Assembly (NCBI GenBank): GCA_910589655.1 | Contig: CAJUTJ010000134.1 | Location: 1 to 22,734 of the forward strand | DNA length: 22,734 bases | Direction: 5' to 3' | Origin: an uncultured Acetatifactor sp. | GTDB taxonomy: Bacteria; Bacillota; Clostridia; Lachnospirales; Lachnospiraceae | Shown: piece after piece, positions 6,189 through 15,698 of the stretch | Numbering within the stretch: position 1 is the stretch's first letter | Layout: each line of letters begins with the position of its first letter | Made by a program: the position numbers and the translations under genes | The notes under the pieces: generated by a model | What the model was told of the DNA's origin: nothing | Database searches by the model: none | The model's input: the letters and a program-made list of their open reading frames with translations, nothing else

Positions 6189-7127
6189 ATGGGACAAAAA
6201 GAGTTTGCATTGGCTGAAAGATTGAAAAATAACATAAACCGAGTGTTCGTAGGCAAAGAAGATGTGGTGGAAGATCTTCTGACTTGTCTGGTGGCGGGGG
6301 GACATGTCCTTCTGGAGGATGTGCCCGGAGTGGGAAAGACGACCTTGGCATCGACTCTGGCAAAGAGCATAGGGTGCAGCTTTGGAAGGATTTCTTTTAC
6401 ACCGGATACTTTGCCGGGGGATGTGCTGGGAGTATCTGTCTACAATATGAAAACAGGTGAGTTTGAATATCGGGCGGGAACCGTGATGCATCAGATTTTG
6501 CTGGCGGATGAAATCAATCGGACGGCGCCTAAGACACAGGCGAGTCTGTTGGAAGCAATGGCGGAGGGGCGTATCACGGTGGACGGGGAAGTTTATGAAC
6601 TGCCCCGCCCTTTTTTGGTGATTGCCACCCAGAATCCGGTAGAATTTCTGGGCACTTATCCGTTGCCGGAGGCACAGATGGACCGTTTTATGATGCGGCT
6701 GTCCATAGGATATCCGGACAGGGAGCAGGAGATCCGGATGGCGGTACAGGCTCTGGAAGGACAGACTCCGGATAAGGCGGAGTGTGTGTGCGAGCCGGAG
6801 GATGTGATGGAGATTATGGAGGCCGTTCGCGGGATTATCGTGCAGGAACCGCTTTTGGAATATATGGAAGACATCATAGCGCTTACCAGACAGGAGTCCC
6901 GTTTTGGACTGGGGGCAAGCCCCAGAGCCATGCTGTCGCTGATGCGCGCATCTCAAGGGAGGGCGTTCCTGCGGGGAAGGGATTATGTGAAGCCGGATGA
7001 TGTGAAGGCGGTTGCCATGCAGGTTCTCCTTCACAGACTGACATTGTCCGCGGAGGCAAGATTTAGGAATGAAGACGGAGCAGGAGTCTTAAAAAGTCTT
7101 ATTCTGAAGGCAAGGGTGCCTATGTGA
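6189..7127 (+). CDS. MoxR family AAA+ ATPase
   Basis: This 312-residue protein is a MoxR-type (AAA_3) ATPase, a chaperone-like cytoplasmic enzyme usually encoded beside DUF58 proteins and linked to maturation of envelope or surface complexes. Walker A is GVGKTT at residues 47-52, preceded by GGHVLLEDVP. Walker B is ILLADEIN at 103-110. The sensor-1 segment VIATQNPVE spans about 144-152. A C-terminal lid carries SPRAMLSLMRAS. The length is normal. The frame is closed by a TAA at 6183-6185, so ATG 6189 is the first possible start; its Shine-Dalgarno is poor. A tiny frame ATG AAA CAA TAA (6174-6185) ends 3 bases before it. It is first in an operon with the DUF58 and transglutaminase genes, directly after the 66-bp repeats. 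Confidence 0.93.
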   Translation: MGQKEFALAERLKNNINRVFVGKEDVVEDLLTCLVAGGHVLLEDVPGVGKTTLASTLAKSIGCSFGRISFTPDTLPGDVLGVSVYNMKTGEFEYRAGTVMHQILLADEINRTAPKTQASLLEAMAEGRITVDGEVYELPRPFLVIATQNPVEFLGTYPLPEAQMDRFMMRLSIGYPDREQEIRMAVQALEGQTPDKAECVCEPEDVMEIMEAVRGIIVQEPLLEYMEDIIALTRQESRFGLGASPRAMLSLMRASQGRAFLRGRDYVKPDDVKAVAMQVLLHRLTLSAEARFRNEDGAGVLKSLILKARVPM

Positions 7128-7187
7128 AGGAATGGAAACGGGTCGGCACAAAGTAAGCGGTTATAGATATGGCGGGAAAGTAATCGA

Positions 7188-8351
7188 ATGAGAAAATACA
7201 GGATATTATATCTGTGTCTGTGGATTTTATCCTTGACGGCAATCAGTGTTTACGGAGGCGTTATCAGCTACGGCTTCTTTTTTGGCATATCTTTATTGCC
7301 GGTGATTTCCTTGATTTATATAGCCTGCGTATATTTACGGTTTAAGATATATCAGGAACTGGGGAGCAGAAATATGGTATGTGGCCAGCCGGAGGATTAC
7401 ACTTTCATTTTGCAGAATGAGAGTTCCTTTGCCTTTTCCGGAGTCAGTGTAAATCTCTTTTCCGATTTTTCTTATGTGGAAGAGCTTCCCGGAAGTCTGG
7501 AATACGAACTGCTGCCGGGTGATAGGTTTACTTACGGGACCAGACTGATATGTCGGTATCGCGGGGAGTACGAGGTGGGCATTAAGGAAGTGGTGGTATC
7601 GGATTTCCTGCGGCTTTTCCGGCTGCGCTATGCCAATCCCAGTGTCATCAAAGCAGTGGTGCGCCCGAAGCTGGTACAGATAGAAGAATTGAGAGGGATG
7701 GAGGAATTTCAAGCGCCCTTGCAAAGGGAAATTCTGTCAGGGGAGGAGCCGGATATTCTGGTGAGGAATTATATAGAAGGAGATCCTTTGAAGCAGATTC
7801 ACTGGAAGGCTTCGGCCCGGCAGGGAAAGCTTCTTTCCAGAACCAGAACGGGAGAGGAAAAGCAAGGAATCTCCCTCTTTTGTGATATGACGCGTTATGG
7901 CAGGACGGCGGCGGAATATCTGCCATTGGAGAACAAGATGCTGGAGACACTGCTGGCGCTGGGGTATTTCTTCGCCCGGAGGGGTATGGGATTTTTCGCC
8001 TGTTACCGCCAGAAGGAACCGGTGAGAAAGCCGGTAAAGAATATACAAGATTTCGATGAATTTTACCAAAATGTGTCCACGGTTGTTTTCGGGGAGAATG
8101 GGGATCTCCCGAATCTGGTGGAGCAGATGTCGGCTCAGGGCGGGTTATGGGACAATAAAGTTGTATTTTTTGTGCTTCATAAAATGGACATGCGTATGAT
8201 GGAAACAATGCAGAAGCTGTCGGCAGGAGGTATGGCCGTGGTGGTTTACGCTGTCACGGATCAGAATGTCAGAGAATATATCCGGCAGAGCGGCGGGAGA
8301 ATCAGGATCTGCCAGATTCCCATAGAAGAACCTTTGGAAGGGAGACTGTGA
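7188..8351 (+). CDS. DUF58 domain-containing membrane protein
   Basis: This 387-residue protein has two N-terminal membrane segments (about residues 6-24 and 27-49), a beta-rich region, then the DUF58 signature EGDPLKQIHWKASARQGKLL near residues 197-216. The C-terminal part has a von Willebrand A-like fold in relatives, suggested here by ISLFCDMTRYGR. Such proteins work with MoxR ATPases, probably as membrane-linked adaptors; the molecular role is not known. It starts 60 bp after the MoxR gene with only a weak ribosome binding site. It overlaps the next gene by one base (TGATG), so translation of the two is coupled. The MoxR-DUF58-transglutaminase order is a recurrent bacterial arrangement. 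Confidence 0.9.
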   Translation: MRKYRILYLCLWILSLTAISVYGGVISYGFFFGISLLPVISLIYIACVYLRFKIYQELGSRNMVCGQPEDYTFILQNESSFAFSGVSVNLFSDFSYVEELPGSLEYELLPGDRFTYGTRLICRYRGEYEVGIKEVVVSDFLRLFRLRYANPSVIKAVVRPKLVQIEELRGMEEFQAPLQREILSGEEPDILVRNYIEGDPLKQIHWKASARQGKLLSRTRTGEEKQGISLFCDMTRYGRTAAEYLPLENKMLETLLALGYFFARRGMGFFACYRQKEPVRKPVKNIQDFDEFYQNVSTVVFGENGDLPNLVEQMSAQGGLWDNKVVFFVLHKMDMRMMETMQKLSAGGMAVVVYAVTDQNVREYIRQSGGRIRICQIPIEEPLEGRL

Positions 8352-10768
8352 TGAAAAGATGGCTCCATTCTCATGAAAAAACGCTTTATAGAGCAGTGAA
8401 CGCAGGGCTGCTGATCTGCATTGTATTACTGGGCGCGGGGAGCTATCTTGGAATCGACAAGCCGGGGATACGGCATTTTATCGTGGCTTTCGGGGTTCTG
8501 GGTATCCTTACGGGTATGAATGGCGTGGCGGTCAGGAGCAGGCTGATTTGTCTGGCTGTTCTGCTGATATTACTGTGCGCCGGAATAGCCGCAGATCCTG
8601 TCGGCAGTTTGACTTTCTGGCGGACGTTTCTGTTTTGGCTGGCAGGAAAGGAAAAAGCCGTAGCAGAGTGGACACAGGCGTATGTACTGCTGCAGACAGC
8701 CTTGCTTACGGCAGCCTGCTATCTGCTGCAGGTGCTTTTTGACCGCTTGCCGTTGCTCAAGGCGGGCGTCGCAGGCTTTCCTCTGGGCATTTTGATATTT
8801 TGTATGATATATCGCCGTGAGGTGAATCCTTTCGGAATGGCTTTTATGGTCTGTTTTCTTCTGTTGGTCTGGGTGGAATGGGTGCAAAGGAGCTGGGAAA
8901 GGCGACGGGTGGAAGAAAGGAGTGTGCAAGTCCGTATTTTCTGGATATTGCCTTTTCTGGGCTTATATCTGGTTCTTCTGCTGATTTTGCCCGCACCGGA
9001 GAAGCCCTATGACTGGAACTGGGCAAAAGCGATTTACCGGCAGCTTCAGGAGTCATTCCGGACGTATACCCAGAAGGCTAAATGGGGGAATCAGGAAGGT
9101 TTCCATATGGCGTTTACCGGATTTTCTCAGGAGGGAACACTGGGGGGAGATTTGCAAGGAGAGGCAAAGGAAGTCATGGCTGTGCAGGTAAGTTCTTCTG
9201 CGGCGGACTATTTGTATCTGACGGGGATGATCTATGACACTTTTGACGGAAGGGAATGGAGCCGGAAAGAACAAGGGTATGAGAATGAGGTTTTTCTGGA
9301 CACGGCTGAGACGCTGTATGCAGTAAGAAATTATAATGAGCGGTATCAGAGAGATTATCTGAAAGAAATCCGGGTAACGGTACGATACGAGGATTTTAAC
9401 ACAGGATATGTGTTTGCGCCCTTGAAGACATGGGATATGGAGGACGCATCCGGAGCGGATGCGGATATTGTCTGTGAGGACGGAGTTTTGCGCTGGAATG
9501 GGCGGAAGGGCTACGGCACGGAGTACAGCCTGCGCTATTTTGCCATGAACACAGGTCAGCCGCAGTTTGAACTCTTTCTGGAGGAGGCAGTCAGACCGGA
9601 GGAAAGCCGCAGATCGGCAGAATCCGGTTCGGAAGAGACGGTGAACCGGAAATTATGGGAAGAGATTAATAAGGAATGTGAAGGCCGCAGCGGAAGGACA
9701 TTTACCCTTCAGGATTTGGAGAATTATGAAATGGCGGTCCGTGAGTCGTATCTGGGAGAAGTAAGGCTGTCGGGGGAACTGCAGGGTTACATAAAGGACA
9801 TTGTGAAGGGTGCCGAAACCGACTTGGAGAAGCTCAAGGCGATTGAAAGTTTTCTGTCCTCATTCTGCTATACACTGACTCCCGGAGATTTGCCGAAAAG
9901 TGTGAGGAATGCCGAAGATTTTCTGGATTATTTTTTGTTGGAGAGCAGACAAGGGTATTGCACCTATTTTGCTTCCGCGTTTGTGCTGCTGGCAAGGGCG
10001 GAGGGGATTCCGGCCCGATATGTGCAAGGGTACTGCGTTCCCATAGGAGAGCGGGGGGAGGCGGCCGTCTATTCTTATATGGCTCATGCCTGGCCGGAAG
10101 CATATCTTGAGGGGATCGGTTGGATTCCCTTTGAGCCAACTCCCGGATATGGAAGCAGACGTCATGATCCTTGGACGGTGCAGCAGCGCGCGGAAAGTTT
10201 GACAGGGGAATCGGCGTTTGGGGATTGGAGCTTGGGGATTGATCCGGACGGAGGGACAGAAGAGGATACCGGAGGTATAGCGGGCATGGAAATTGCGGCG
10301 GATGAGGATACGGAAGAAAATCCCGATTTCCGTTATTTCTGGCAGTTGTCCGGTGCAGCAGTGTTGGCGGCTTTGCTGAGCTGCGGAGGGCTGCTTGCCC
10401 TTGACAATGGGCTGGGAAGGCATCAGTATAGGAAAATGCAGCCGGAAGAAAGGCTCAGAGCAGAGGTCTTTCGCAATTTGAAAATAATTTCCATGTTTGG
10501 AGCCAAGAGGGAAAGCTGGGAGACTTTGGAGGAATTCAGAGAAAGGATCAGGTATCTGCCGGGACGGAATGGGGAAAGCCGGGAGCTTCCTCTGGCATTT
10601 CTGGAAAGCTATGAAGGAGTGGTGTACGGCAGGAAAACGGCAGGTGAAGAGAAGATAAAAGAAGCGGTAAATGACAGGGAAGGGCTTCTGGAACTGCTGA
10701 AACAGGAAAGGAAGTGGAGCTGGGTTTACTGCAAAGTCAGACTTTATCTGGGAAAGTACAGATTTTGA
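8351..10768 (+). CDS. Transglutaminase-like membrane protein (TgpA type)
   Basis: This 805-residue membrane protein has several N-terminal transmembrane helices (within about residues 10-220), then a large extracytoplasmic segment with a transglutaminase-like cysteine peptidase fold. Cys537 lies in GYCTYFASAFVLLAR and His579 in HAWPEAY. The third position falls in IPFEPTPGY, where Glu595 replaces the usual Asp, a substitution I associate with clostridial members. One more helix (about 663-682) precedes a cytoplasmic tail with a DUF4129-like character. Start ATG 8351 overlaps the DUF58 stop; a GTG one codon earlier is possible but less likely, given AAGGGA at about 8338-8343. It probably modifies or cleaves an envelope protein with its two operon partners; the substrate is unknown. 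Confidence 0.9.
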   Translation: MKRWLHSHEKTLYRAVNAGLLICIVLLGAGSYLGIDKPGIRHFIVAFGVLGILTGMNGVAVRSRLICLAVLLILLCAGIAADPVGSLTFWRTFLFWLAGKEKAVAEWTQAYVLLQTALLTAACYLLQVLFDRLPLLKAGVAGFPLGILIFCMIYRREVNPFGMAFMVCFLLLVWVEWVQRSWERRRVEERSVQVRIFWILPFLGLYLVLLLILPAPEKPYDWNWAKAIYRQLQESFRTYTQKAKWGNQEGFHMAFTGFSQEGTLGGDLQGEAKEVMAVQVSSSAADYLYLTGMIYDTFDGREWSRKEQGYENEVFLDTAETLYAVRNYNERYQRDYLKEIRVTVRYEDFNTGYVFAPLKTWDMEDASGADADIVCEDGVLRWNGRKGYGTEYSLRYFAMNTGQPQFELFLEEAVRPEESRRSAESGSEETVNRKLWEEINKECEGRSGRTFTLQDLENYEMAVRESYLGEVRLSGELQGYIKDIVKGAETDLEKLKAIESFLSSFCYTLTPGDLPKSVRNAEDFLDYFLLESRQGYCTYFASAFVLLARAEGIPARYVQGYCVPIGERGEAAVYSYMAHAWPEAYLEGIGWIPFEPTPGYGSRRHDPWTVQQRAESLTGESAFGDWSLGIDPDGGTEEDTGGIAGMEIAADEDTEENPDFRYFWQLSGAAVLAALLSCGGLLALDNGLGRHQYRKMQPEERLRAEVFRNLKIISMFGAKRESWETLEEFRERIRYLPGRNGESRELPLAFLESYEGVVYGRKTAGEEKIKEAVNDREGLLELLKQERKWSWVYCKVRLYLGKYRF

Positions 10769-10820
10769 AAAAGATCATCTAAAAGTATGAACTTTCATAA
10801 AAGTGTGTTACAATGATTGC

Positions 10821-11315
10821 ATGAACGAGTATACGAAAGAAATTGCAATCTTTATAATTATTTTTCTGCTCAGCCTGTTGATGCTGCTGATCCGATGGGG
10901 GATACGCAGAAAAAAGCGCCGCCTTGCAGAGGACATGGATTTGATGGAGGGGCATGACTTTGAATACTTTTGTGCGGAACTGCTGCAGAGGAGCGGCTTT
11001 GGGGATGTGGAGGTCACAAGAGGGAGCGGGGACTACGGCGTAGATATTCTGGCGGAGAAAGACGGCGTAACTTATGCGATTCAATGTAAGTGTTACAGTG
11101 CTCCTGTAGGGGTCAAAGCGGTTCAGGAGGCTTATGCAGGAAGAGATTATTATGACAGAATGGTGGGAGCCGTTCTCACCAATCAATATTTCACCGCCCC
11201 GGCAGCGGAAGCCGCTAAAAAATTGAAGATACTGCTTTGGGACAGAGACTATATGGAAAGGATGATGGAGGATCGTGTGCATTCTTCGGAGACGCGGAGG
11301 ATGCGGCGGTTTTAA
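10821..11315 (+). CDS. Membrane-anchored Mrr-like restriction endonuclease-fold protein
   Basis: This 164-residue protein has one N-terminal membrane helix (about residues 8-25), a basic cytoplasmic stretch (RRKKRR), then an Mrr_cat-type PD-(D/E)XK domain. The motif order is GHDFEYFCAELL, GSGDYGVDI with Asp75, and AIQCKCY with Gln88 and Lys90. These are the residues expected in an active Mrr-like nuclease, so it may cut DNA, perhaps modified DNA, near the membrane. Small proteins of this type are common in Firmicutes and their role is not settled. ATG 10821 is chosen because the family usually starts just before the membrane helix; no Shine-Dalgarno is visible. A -10-like TACAAT at 10809-10814 would place transcription start almost on the ATG. 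An in-frame GTG at 10803 is the alternative. Confidence 0.83.
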   Translation: MNEYTKEIAIFIIIFLLSLLMLLIRWGIRRKKRRLAEDMDLMEGHDFEYFCAELLQRSGFGDVEVTRGSGDYGVDILAEKDGVTYAIQCKCYSAPVGVKAVQEAYAGRDYYDRMVGAVLTNQYFTAPAAEAAKKLKILLWDRDYMERMMEDRVHSSETRRMRRF

Positions 11316-11376
11316 TAAAGCTTACTCAAATACGCTTTGAATCAGAGGGCATAAAGCTAAGGAGGGGAATAACAGA

Positions 11377-13707
11377 ATGCATAAACGGATGCCAAAACGG
11401 TTTCTATGGATACTGCCGATTATTATTTTACTGTTAGGGGCGGGGGGCTGCGGCAGTCCAAAGGAGACAGGGGAAGAGGAGAATAAGGAAATTGTCCTTA
11501 CGGGAGAAATGGTTCCTACGGCTTCCTATCAAGCGGTAAAGCAGGATCTAAACAGCCTGAGCGGGTATGTATGGCAAGGGAGCAGCATCCTGTATCTGGA
11601 GAGCACATGGGATAAAGAGAGGGAGATATCCATGACCACTCTTTATCGTGTGAATGCAGATGGCACCGGAGTGCCGGAGGCGCTCTATACGGGAATATCG
11701 GAGAATCATTCTATTCTGTGCTTCGCTTTGGGACAAGACGGCTCCTTTTATCTTTTGGAGAGGGAAAAGGAGGGGGATGCTTCGGCAGCTCTTTATTTAA
11801 GGAAGTTGGACAAAGATTTTCGGGAAATATATTTGCAAGCCCTTGACAGCGAAGAATTCCGGCCATTGTCGCAGACTTACCATTCTTTTTCCGGTATGTA
11901 TGTGGATTACAGCGGGAATGTGCTGATGACAGACTACGACAATAAGGTATATCTCTTCAATGCGGAAGGGGAATATGTGGGAACGGACATTGACGATGAC
12001 GGGGGATACCAATGTACGTTTCTGGATGCGGGAGAAGAGGGTGTTTTTCTTGTCCGGCAGGACTACAGCACTTCCGTTACAAATTATTTGTTCAGGGAAG
12101 TAGATTTTAAGACGGGGAAACTGGGGAATATAGAGAGCCGGGATCTCTCCTTTGCCGTAAAAGACGGCTTGAGCAATATGGTGGTTTTAAGCGATTACTG
12201 TCTGGGTATTCTGGTATCCACGGAGAGCAGCCTTTATTCATATCGTTATGACACGGGCGAGTATGCGGAATTGCTCAGCTGGAAAAGCTTAAATGTGGAC
12301 GGAAGCTCCTTGCAAAGTATCCGCCTGCTTCAGGAAAACTTTCCGCCGGAAAATTTAGGGGGATATACGGTACCGTTGACAGAGCCGCAGGCAGATCCGG
12401 CGGAGAGCAGGACAGGGGTTGGGGATATACCGGAGGCTGCGCCCGTTTTGGAGGCACTCTCATGTGCTGCGTTCTTGTCTGACGGACAGAATCCGGAAAT
12501 TGTCCGTATCGGGCACCTCGATAGGGGCTGCGTGCCGGATAAGCAGACGATAACGCTGGGAACGGCATATATACCCAATATAAAGCTGGGAAAGCTGGTG
12601 CGCAGCTTTAACCGTTCCAATAAGGAATATGAGATAGTCATAAAAAATTATAACGATTTTGTTGCATTTACGGATGACTTGATTCTTCATCCTTCCGAAA
12701 TACCGGACATGCTGGAGATCAGCTTTGTCAATAAGGATATGCTGGAGAGTAAGGGGCTGTTGGAGAATTTGGAACCTTATTTCAGAGAAAGCGATGTGGT
12801 GGGGAAGGACGATATTCTGGAAACCGTCTGGGAAGCCTGCGAAAGCAACGGGAAAGTTACCAGTATGATAACTGGATTCTCTATTAATTCCCTTGCCTCC
12901 TCGGCGGACACGGTTCCCAGAGACGGCTGGACATATGATCAGCTTTTTGAATTAGGCACGCGCTATCCTGATGCAAAGCTTCTGAATGTATATACTCCCC
13001 TTTCTGTGTGGAATCTTATATCCACCACTATGGATTCCTATATAGATTGGGAGCAGGGAAAATGTAATTTTGACACTCCGGAATTTATGCAATTGCTGGT
13101 AAGCATTAAGAATTTGAAGTATCCTGAAAATCAGGAGGAGCAAAGAGTTTTTTATAGTGATGAAGAGGATCGGAAATTTCTCGAAAAAGAATATCTGCTC
13201 CAATACAATTATTTTTACAGTCCTTACGATTATAACAGGGAGTATAGCCAAAACGGCAATCAATCATGGGATGTGGGATTTCCCACTGCCTCCGGAGAGC
13301 CTTGTTTTATTATGGATCCCTCCATGCAGCTTGCTGTTTACAGTAATTCCGTCAATAAGGAAGGTGCGTGGGCTTTTCTGGAGTTTGTGCTTTCGGAGGA
13401 GGAACAAAGCTGGTATGGTACTGAATTCAGCGGGTTCCCCGTGCGTAAAAATGCCTTTGACGTGTATCTGACGAAGCCCTATCATCCTTTTGTTCGTATG
13501 GAGGGCGAAGCTGTCTCCGAAGAGACATCGGAAAGGATCCGCCATATGATGGATCATATTTATCCGGAACAATCCATGGCCGGCGGAGAGCTTTACAAGA
13601 TCATTAACGAAGAGATTCAGGCATTTTTCGCCGGGGACAAGACCGTGGAAGAATGTGTGGAAATCATACAAAACAGGGCGCAGCTTTATATGGATGAAAA
13701 TTTATGA
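11377..13707 (+). CDS. Large extracellular solute-binding lipoprotein
   Basis: This 776-residue exported lipoprotein has a basic start, a hydrophobic stretch (about 9-21) and lipobox GAGGC with lipidated Cys25. Residues about 40-390 are beta-rich with recurring short blade-like pieces (LYRVNADGTG, VYLFNAEGEY, YRYDTGEY), suggesting a propeller-like region. From about residue 395 it becomes a normal sugar-type ABC solute-binding domain: IKLGKLVRSFNRSNKEYEIV, then a C-terminal NKEGAWAFLEFVLSEEEQ segment. The usual binding protein is about 430 residues, so the N-terminal half is an extra domain. AAGGAGGGG at 11359-11367 gives a strong start. No permease or ABC ATPase gene is adjacent, so transport is unproven; sensing or scavenging is equally possible. 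It ends 14 bp from the convergent DUF885 gene. Confidence 0.85.
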   Translation: MHKRMPKRFLWILPIIILLLGAGGCGSPKETGEEENKEIVLTGEMVPTASYQAVKQDLNSLSGYVWQGSSILYLESTWDKEREISMTTLYRVNADGTGVPEALYTGISENHSILCFALGQDGSFYLLEREKEGDASAALYLRKLDKDFREIYLQALDSEEFRPLSQTYHSFSGMYVDYSGNVLMTDYDNKVYLFNAEGEYVGTDIDDDGGYQCTFLDAGEEGVFLVRQDYSTSVTNYLFREVDFKTGKLGNIESRDLSFAVKDGLSNMVVLSDYCLGILVSTESSLYSYRYDTGEYAELLSWKSLNVDGSSLQSIRLLQENFPPENLGGYTVPLTEPQADPAESRTGVGDIPEAAPVLEALSCAAFLSDGQNPEIVRIGHLDRGCVPDKQTITLGTAYIPNIKLGKLVRSFNRSNKEYEIVIKNYNDFVAFTDDLILHPSEIPDMLEISFVNKDMLESKGLLENLEPYFRESDVVGKDDILETVWEACESNGKVTSMITGFSINSLASSADTVPRDGWTYDQLFELGTRYPDAKLLNVYTPLSVWNLISTTMDSYIDWEQGKCNFDTPEFMQLLVSIKNLKYPENQEEQRVFYSDEEDRKFLEKEYLLQYNYFYSPYDYNREYSQNGNQSWDVGFPTASGEPCFIMDPSMQLAVYSNSVNKEGAWAFLEFVLSEEEQSWYGTEFSGFPVRKNAFDVYLTKPYHPFVRMEGEAVSEETSERIRHMMDHIYPEQSMAGGELYKIINEEIQAFFAGDKTVEECVEIIQNRAQLYMDENL

Positions 13708-13721
13708 GGGAATTCTGGTTT

Positions 13722-15539
13722 TTAGGGCTGTTCCAATTCTTCCTGAAGGGACAGGAAGTCGGAAGGCCCGCAGTCCAGATAGAAGCAATGGAACCGGTAA
13801 TCCGAGTATTCTTCTCCCCAGAGCTCCTTTGCCTTCTCTTGGAGGGACAGGATCTCCAGATACCCCAGATAATATTTCAGGTAATTACAGGGTTCCTGAG
13901 CGATGTAGGTGTATATGGCGCGGCAGGAATTGCTGTCGGTAATGCCGAAACCCTCCAATATCTTGGCAATCTGGTTGTAGGAGGCTCCCTCATAGTGGAT
14001 CATGATATCCAGCATGGAATACAGGCACAGCTGCATACTGCGGTTGTGCTTTTCCAGTTCCGCGATAACGGCGTCGGTATCGAGTTTCTGCTCCCGAAGC
14101 AGTTTTGCGGCATAATCATAGGCGATAAACTCCACATACAGGGCCCAGCCCTCCTGATAGCCGCCGTACCATAACAGTTCCCTTGCGGGGCGCTCCCCGT
14201 TTGAGTAGGCGCTGCGGTTATAGTAAACCGTTTGGTAGAGATGACCCGGATAGCCCTCATGTGCCAGTGTGGTATAAAGCTCCAGACCATTGGGCGTTTT
14301 GCTTTGATTGATATGGATGGTGTTCTGCGTCGTATCGTCTATGGGGGCGGTGATGTAAAAGGCGGGAGCGGTATAGTCTTCCAAGCTGGGGGACACGGGT
14401 CTCACCGAAATAGCGGTGCTCTCGCCTGAAGCAGCCGGAAAGTGATTCTGAATCCGCCGCTGCAGATCCGTCAACATCTGGGCGGCATCGGTATAGGGGA
14501 AGGTGCTTGTATTTTTTGTGCCGTGGTTCGTAAAAAGTTCGGGATATGTAGTCATAAGATTATGGACTGCCTTGTATTCTTCCGTGAATTTCTCCTTCAA
14601 AAGCAGCTGTATCTGCTCGATAGGGCGGTAGGAGCCCGTTTCGGAGATCAGCAGATGCTGATAGTACTTCCTCCCCTCTTCCGTAGTGCCCAAGCCGGAC
14701 AGCATGATAGTCTCGTCTTCCAAGAGAATCAGTCCGTCACCGAGAGCGATATAGGCCGGAAGCAGGACGGTCTTTAAAAGGCGGTTGTTTTGGGAAATAT
14801 AAGCTTCCGCTTCGGTCTGGGTAAGGACTCCCGCTTTCAGTAATGGCATCAGCCGTTCCGTGAAGGTGGTCTGCAGGAAATGGGTGCCCTTTTCCAACTC
14901 CTCTTTTGTGATAATGGTGTCACATTGTTCCCGGACATCCCGTAGGGAAGACGCCGGCATGAGCAGTCCTGCTGCGGCTTTTTCCTGTTCAAAGGTAAGC
15001 AGCGAGGAAAAGTATTCATCCGTCTGGTTCAATAGGGCGAGATAATCGGTGATGTCTTTTTTGGTGCGAAATGCATACTCGGCCAGCAGAATGGGAAGCT
15101 GGGACTGCATTCCCGAATTAGGGGACAGAGGTTCGTTATAGTAGGGATATTCTGCCATGGCCAGAGAATTTTCCAGAGAGCGTGTGAGCAGCTTATGGAA
15201 GTAAGCATCCCTTTCCGAGAGATTCTCCGTATGTATGGATCGCAGTGCAGTCAAGGTATTTTCCGTGGCAGCTTGATTTTGCAGGGAAGATTTGCTGCTG
15301 TAGCAGGATAGGACAGGCTTATAGTCGTAGATACCGTAATTTTCAGGATAAGCCAGCGTATAATGCATGTTCAGTGTATTGGAGGTCATATGTTCGGTAA
15401 GCAGAGTGGAGGTAATATGGGTAAAACGCTTTTCGTCCTGTTTGTATGTAAATAAAAATGCTGTGACCGCAGAAAAAGTGAGAAAAACACTTACAGCTAA
15501 AGCCAGCTGTTTCGCGGAGAGTGGATTTCTTTGCTTCAA
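13722..15539 (-). CDS. DUF885 family metallopeptidase, membrane-anchored or secreted
   Basis: This 605-residue protein has an N-terminal hydrophobic segment (about residues 11-30) without a lipobox cysteine, so it is a signal anchor or secreted. The DUF885 region carries the zinc motif HEGYPGH at 427-433, a HExxxGH variant, and EGWALYVE at about 463-470, which supplies the third ligand in relatives. These proteins act as carboxypeptidase-like peptidases; the substrate is not predictable. The start is TTG 15539: no upstream ATG fits, and a G-rich Shine-Dalgarno lies about 10 bases ahead on the minus strand. The gene converges on the solute-binding lipoprotein with only 14 bp between stops and no room for a terminator. 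It is divergent from the kinase gene across 159 bp. Confidence 0.88.
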   Translation of the reverse strand: MKQRNPLSAKQLALAVSVFLTFSAVTAFLFTYKQDEKRFTHITSTLLTEHMTSNTLNMHYTLAYPENYGIYDYKPVLSCYSSKSSLQNQAATENTLTALRSIHTENLSERDAYFHKLLTRSLENSLAMAEYPYYNEPLSPNSGMQSQLPILLAEYAFRTKKDITDYLALLNQTDEYFSSLLTFEQEKAAAGLLMPASSLRDVREQCDTIITKEELEKGTHFLQTTFTERLMPLLKAGVLTQTEAEAYISQNNRLLKTVLLPAYIALGDGLILLEDETIMLSGLGTTEEGRKYYQHLLISETGSYRPIEQIQLLLKEKFTEEYKAVHNLMTTYPELFTNHGTKNTSTFPYTDAAQMLTDLQRRIQNHFPAASGESTAISVRPVSPSLEDYTAPAFYITAPIDDTTQNTIHINQSKTPNGLELYTTLAHEGYPGHLYQTVYYNRSAYSNGERPARELLWYGGYQEGWALYVEFIAYDYAAKLLREQKLDTDAVIAELEKHNRSMQLCLYSMLDIMIHYEGASYNQIAKILEGFGITDSNSCRAIYTYIAQEPCNYLKYYLGYLEILSLQEKAKELWGEEYSDYRFHCFYLDCGPSDFLSLQEELEQP

Positions 15540-15627
15540 GTCAGTTTATCCCCCCCGGATTTTGAGATTGATTTAATATATGCGGGAAAAATCCGGACTA
15601 TGAGTGATACCTGACCGCCGATAGTGA

Positions 15628-15656
15628 TTGACGAAAATCTTTAGAATTGATAGGAT
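15628..15656 (+). promoter_or_regulatory. Promoter of the pentose kinase operon
   Basis: TTGACG at 15628-15633 (5 of 6) and TAGGAT at 15651-15656 (4 of 6) are separated by 17 bp. A 6-bp hairpin, TGCCGC/GCGGCA at 15666-15680, lies in the short leader just before the Shine-Dalgarno GGAGG (15685-15689). Confidence 0.5.
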
Positions 15657-15698
15657 AATAGTAGATGCCGCAAGGCGGCAGAACGGAGGATTAGAAGG

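Noticed and set aside
5891..6217. A 108-residue protein made of 22-residue repeats
   Set aside because: It exists only because the repeat length is a multiple of three. It has no Shine-Dalgarno, overlaps the MoxR gene in another frame, and the conserved features are DNA hairpins.
13704..14174. Plus-strand frame of 156 residues downstream of the solute-binding protein
   Set aside because: It lies wholly antisense to the well-supported DUF885 gene, resembles no family I know, and has no ribosome binding site of note.
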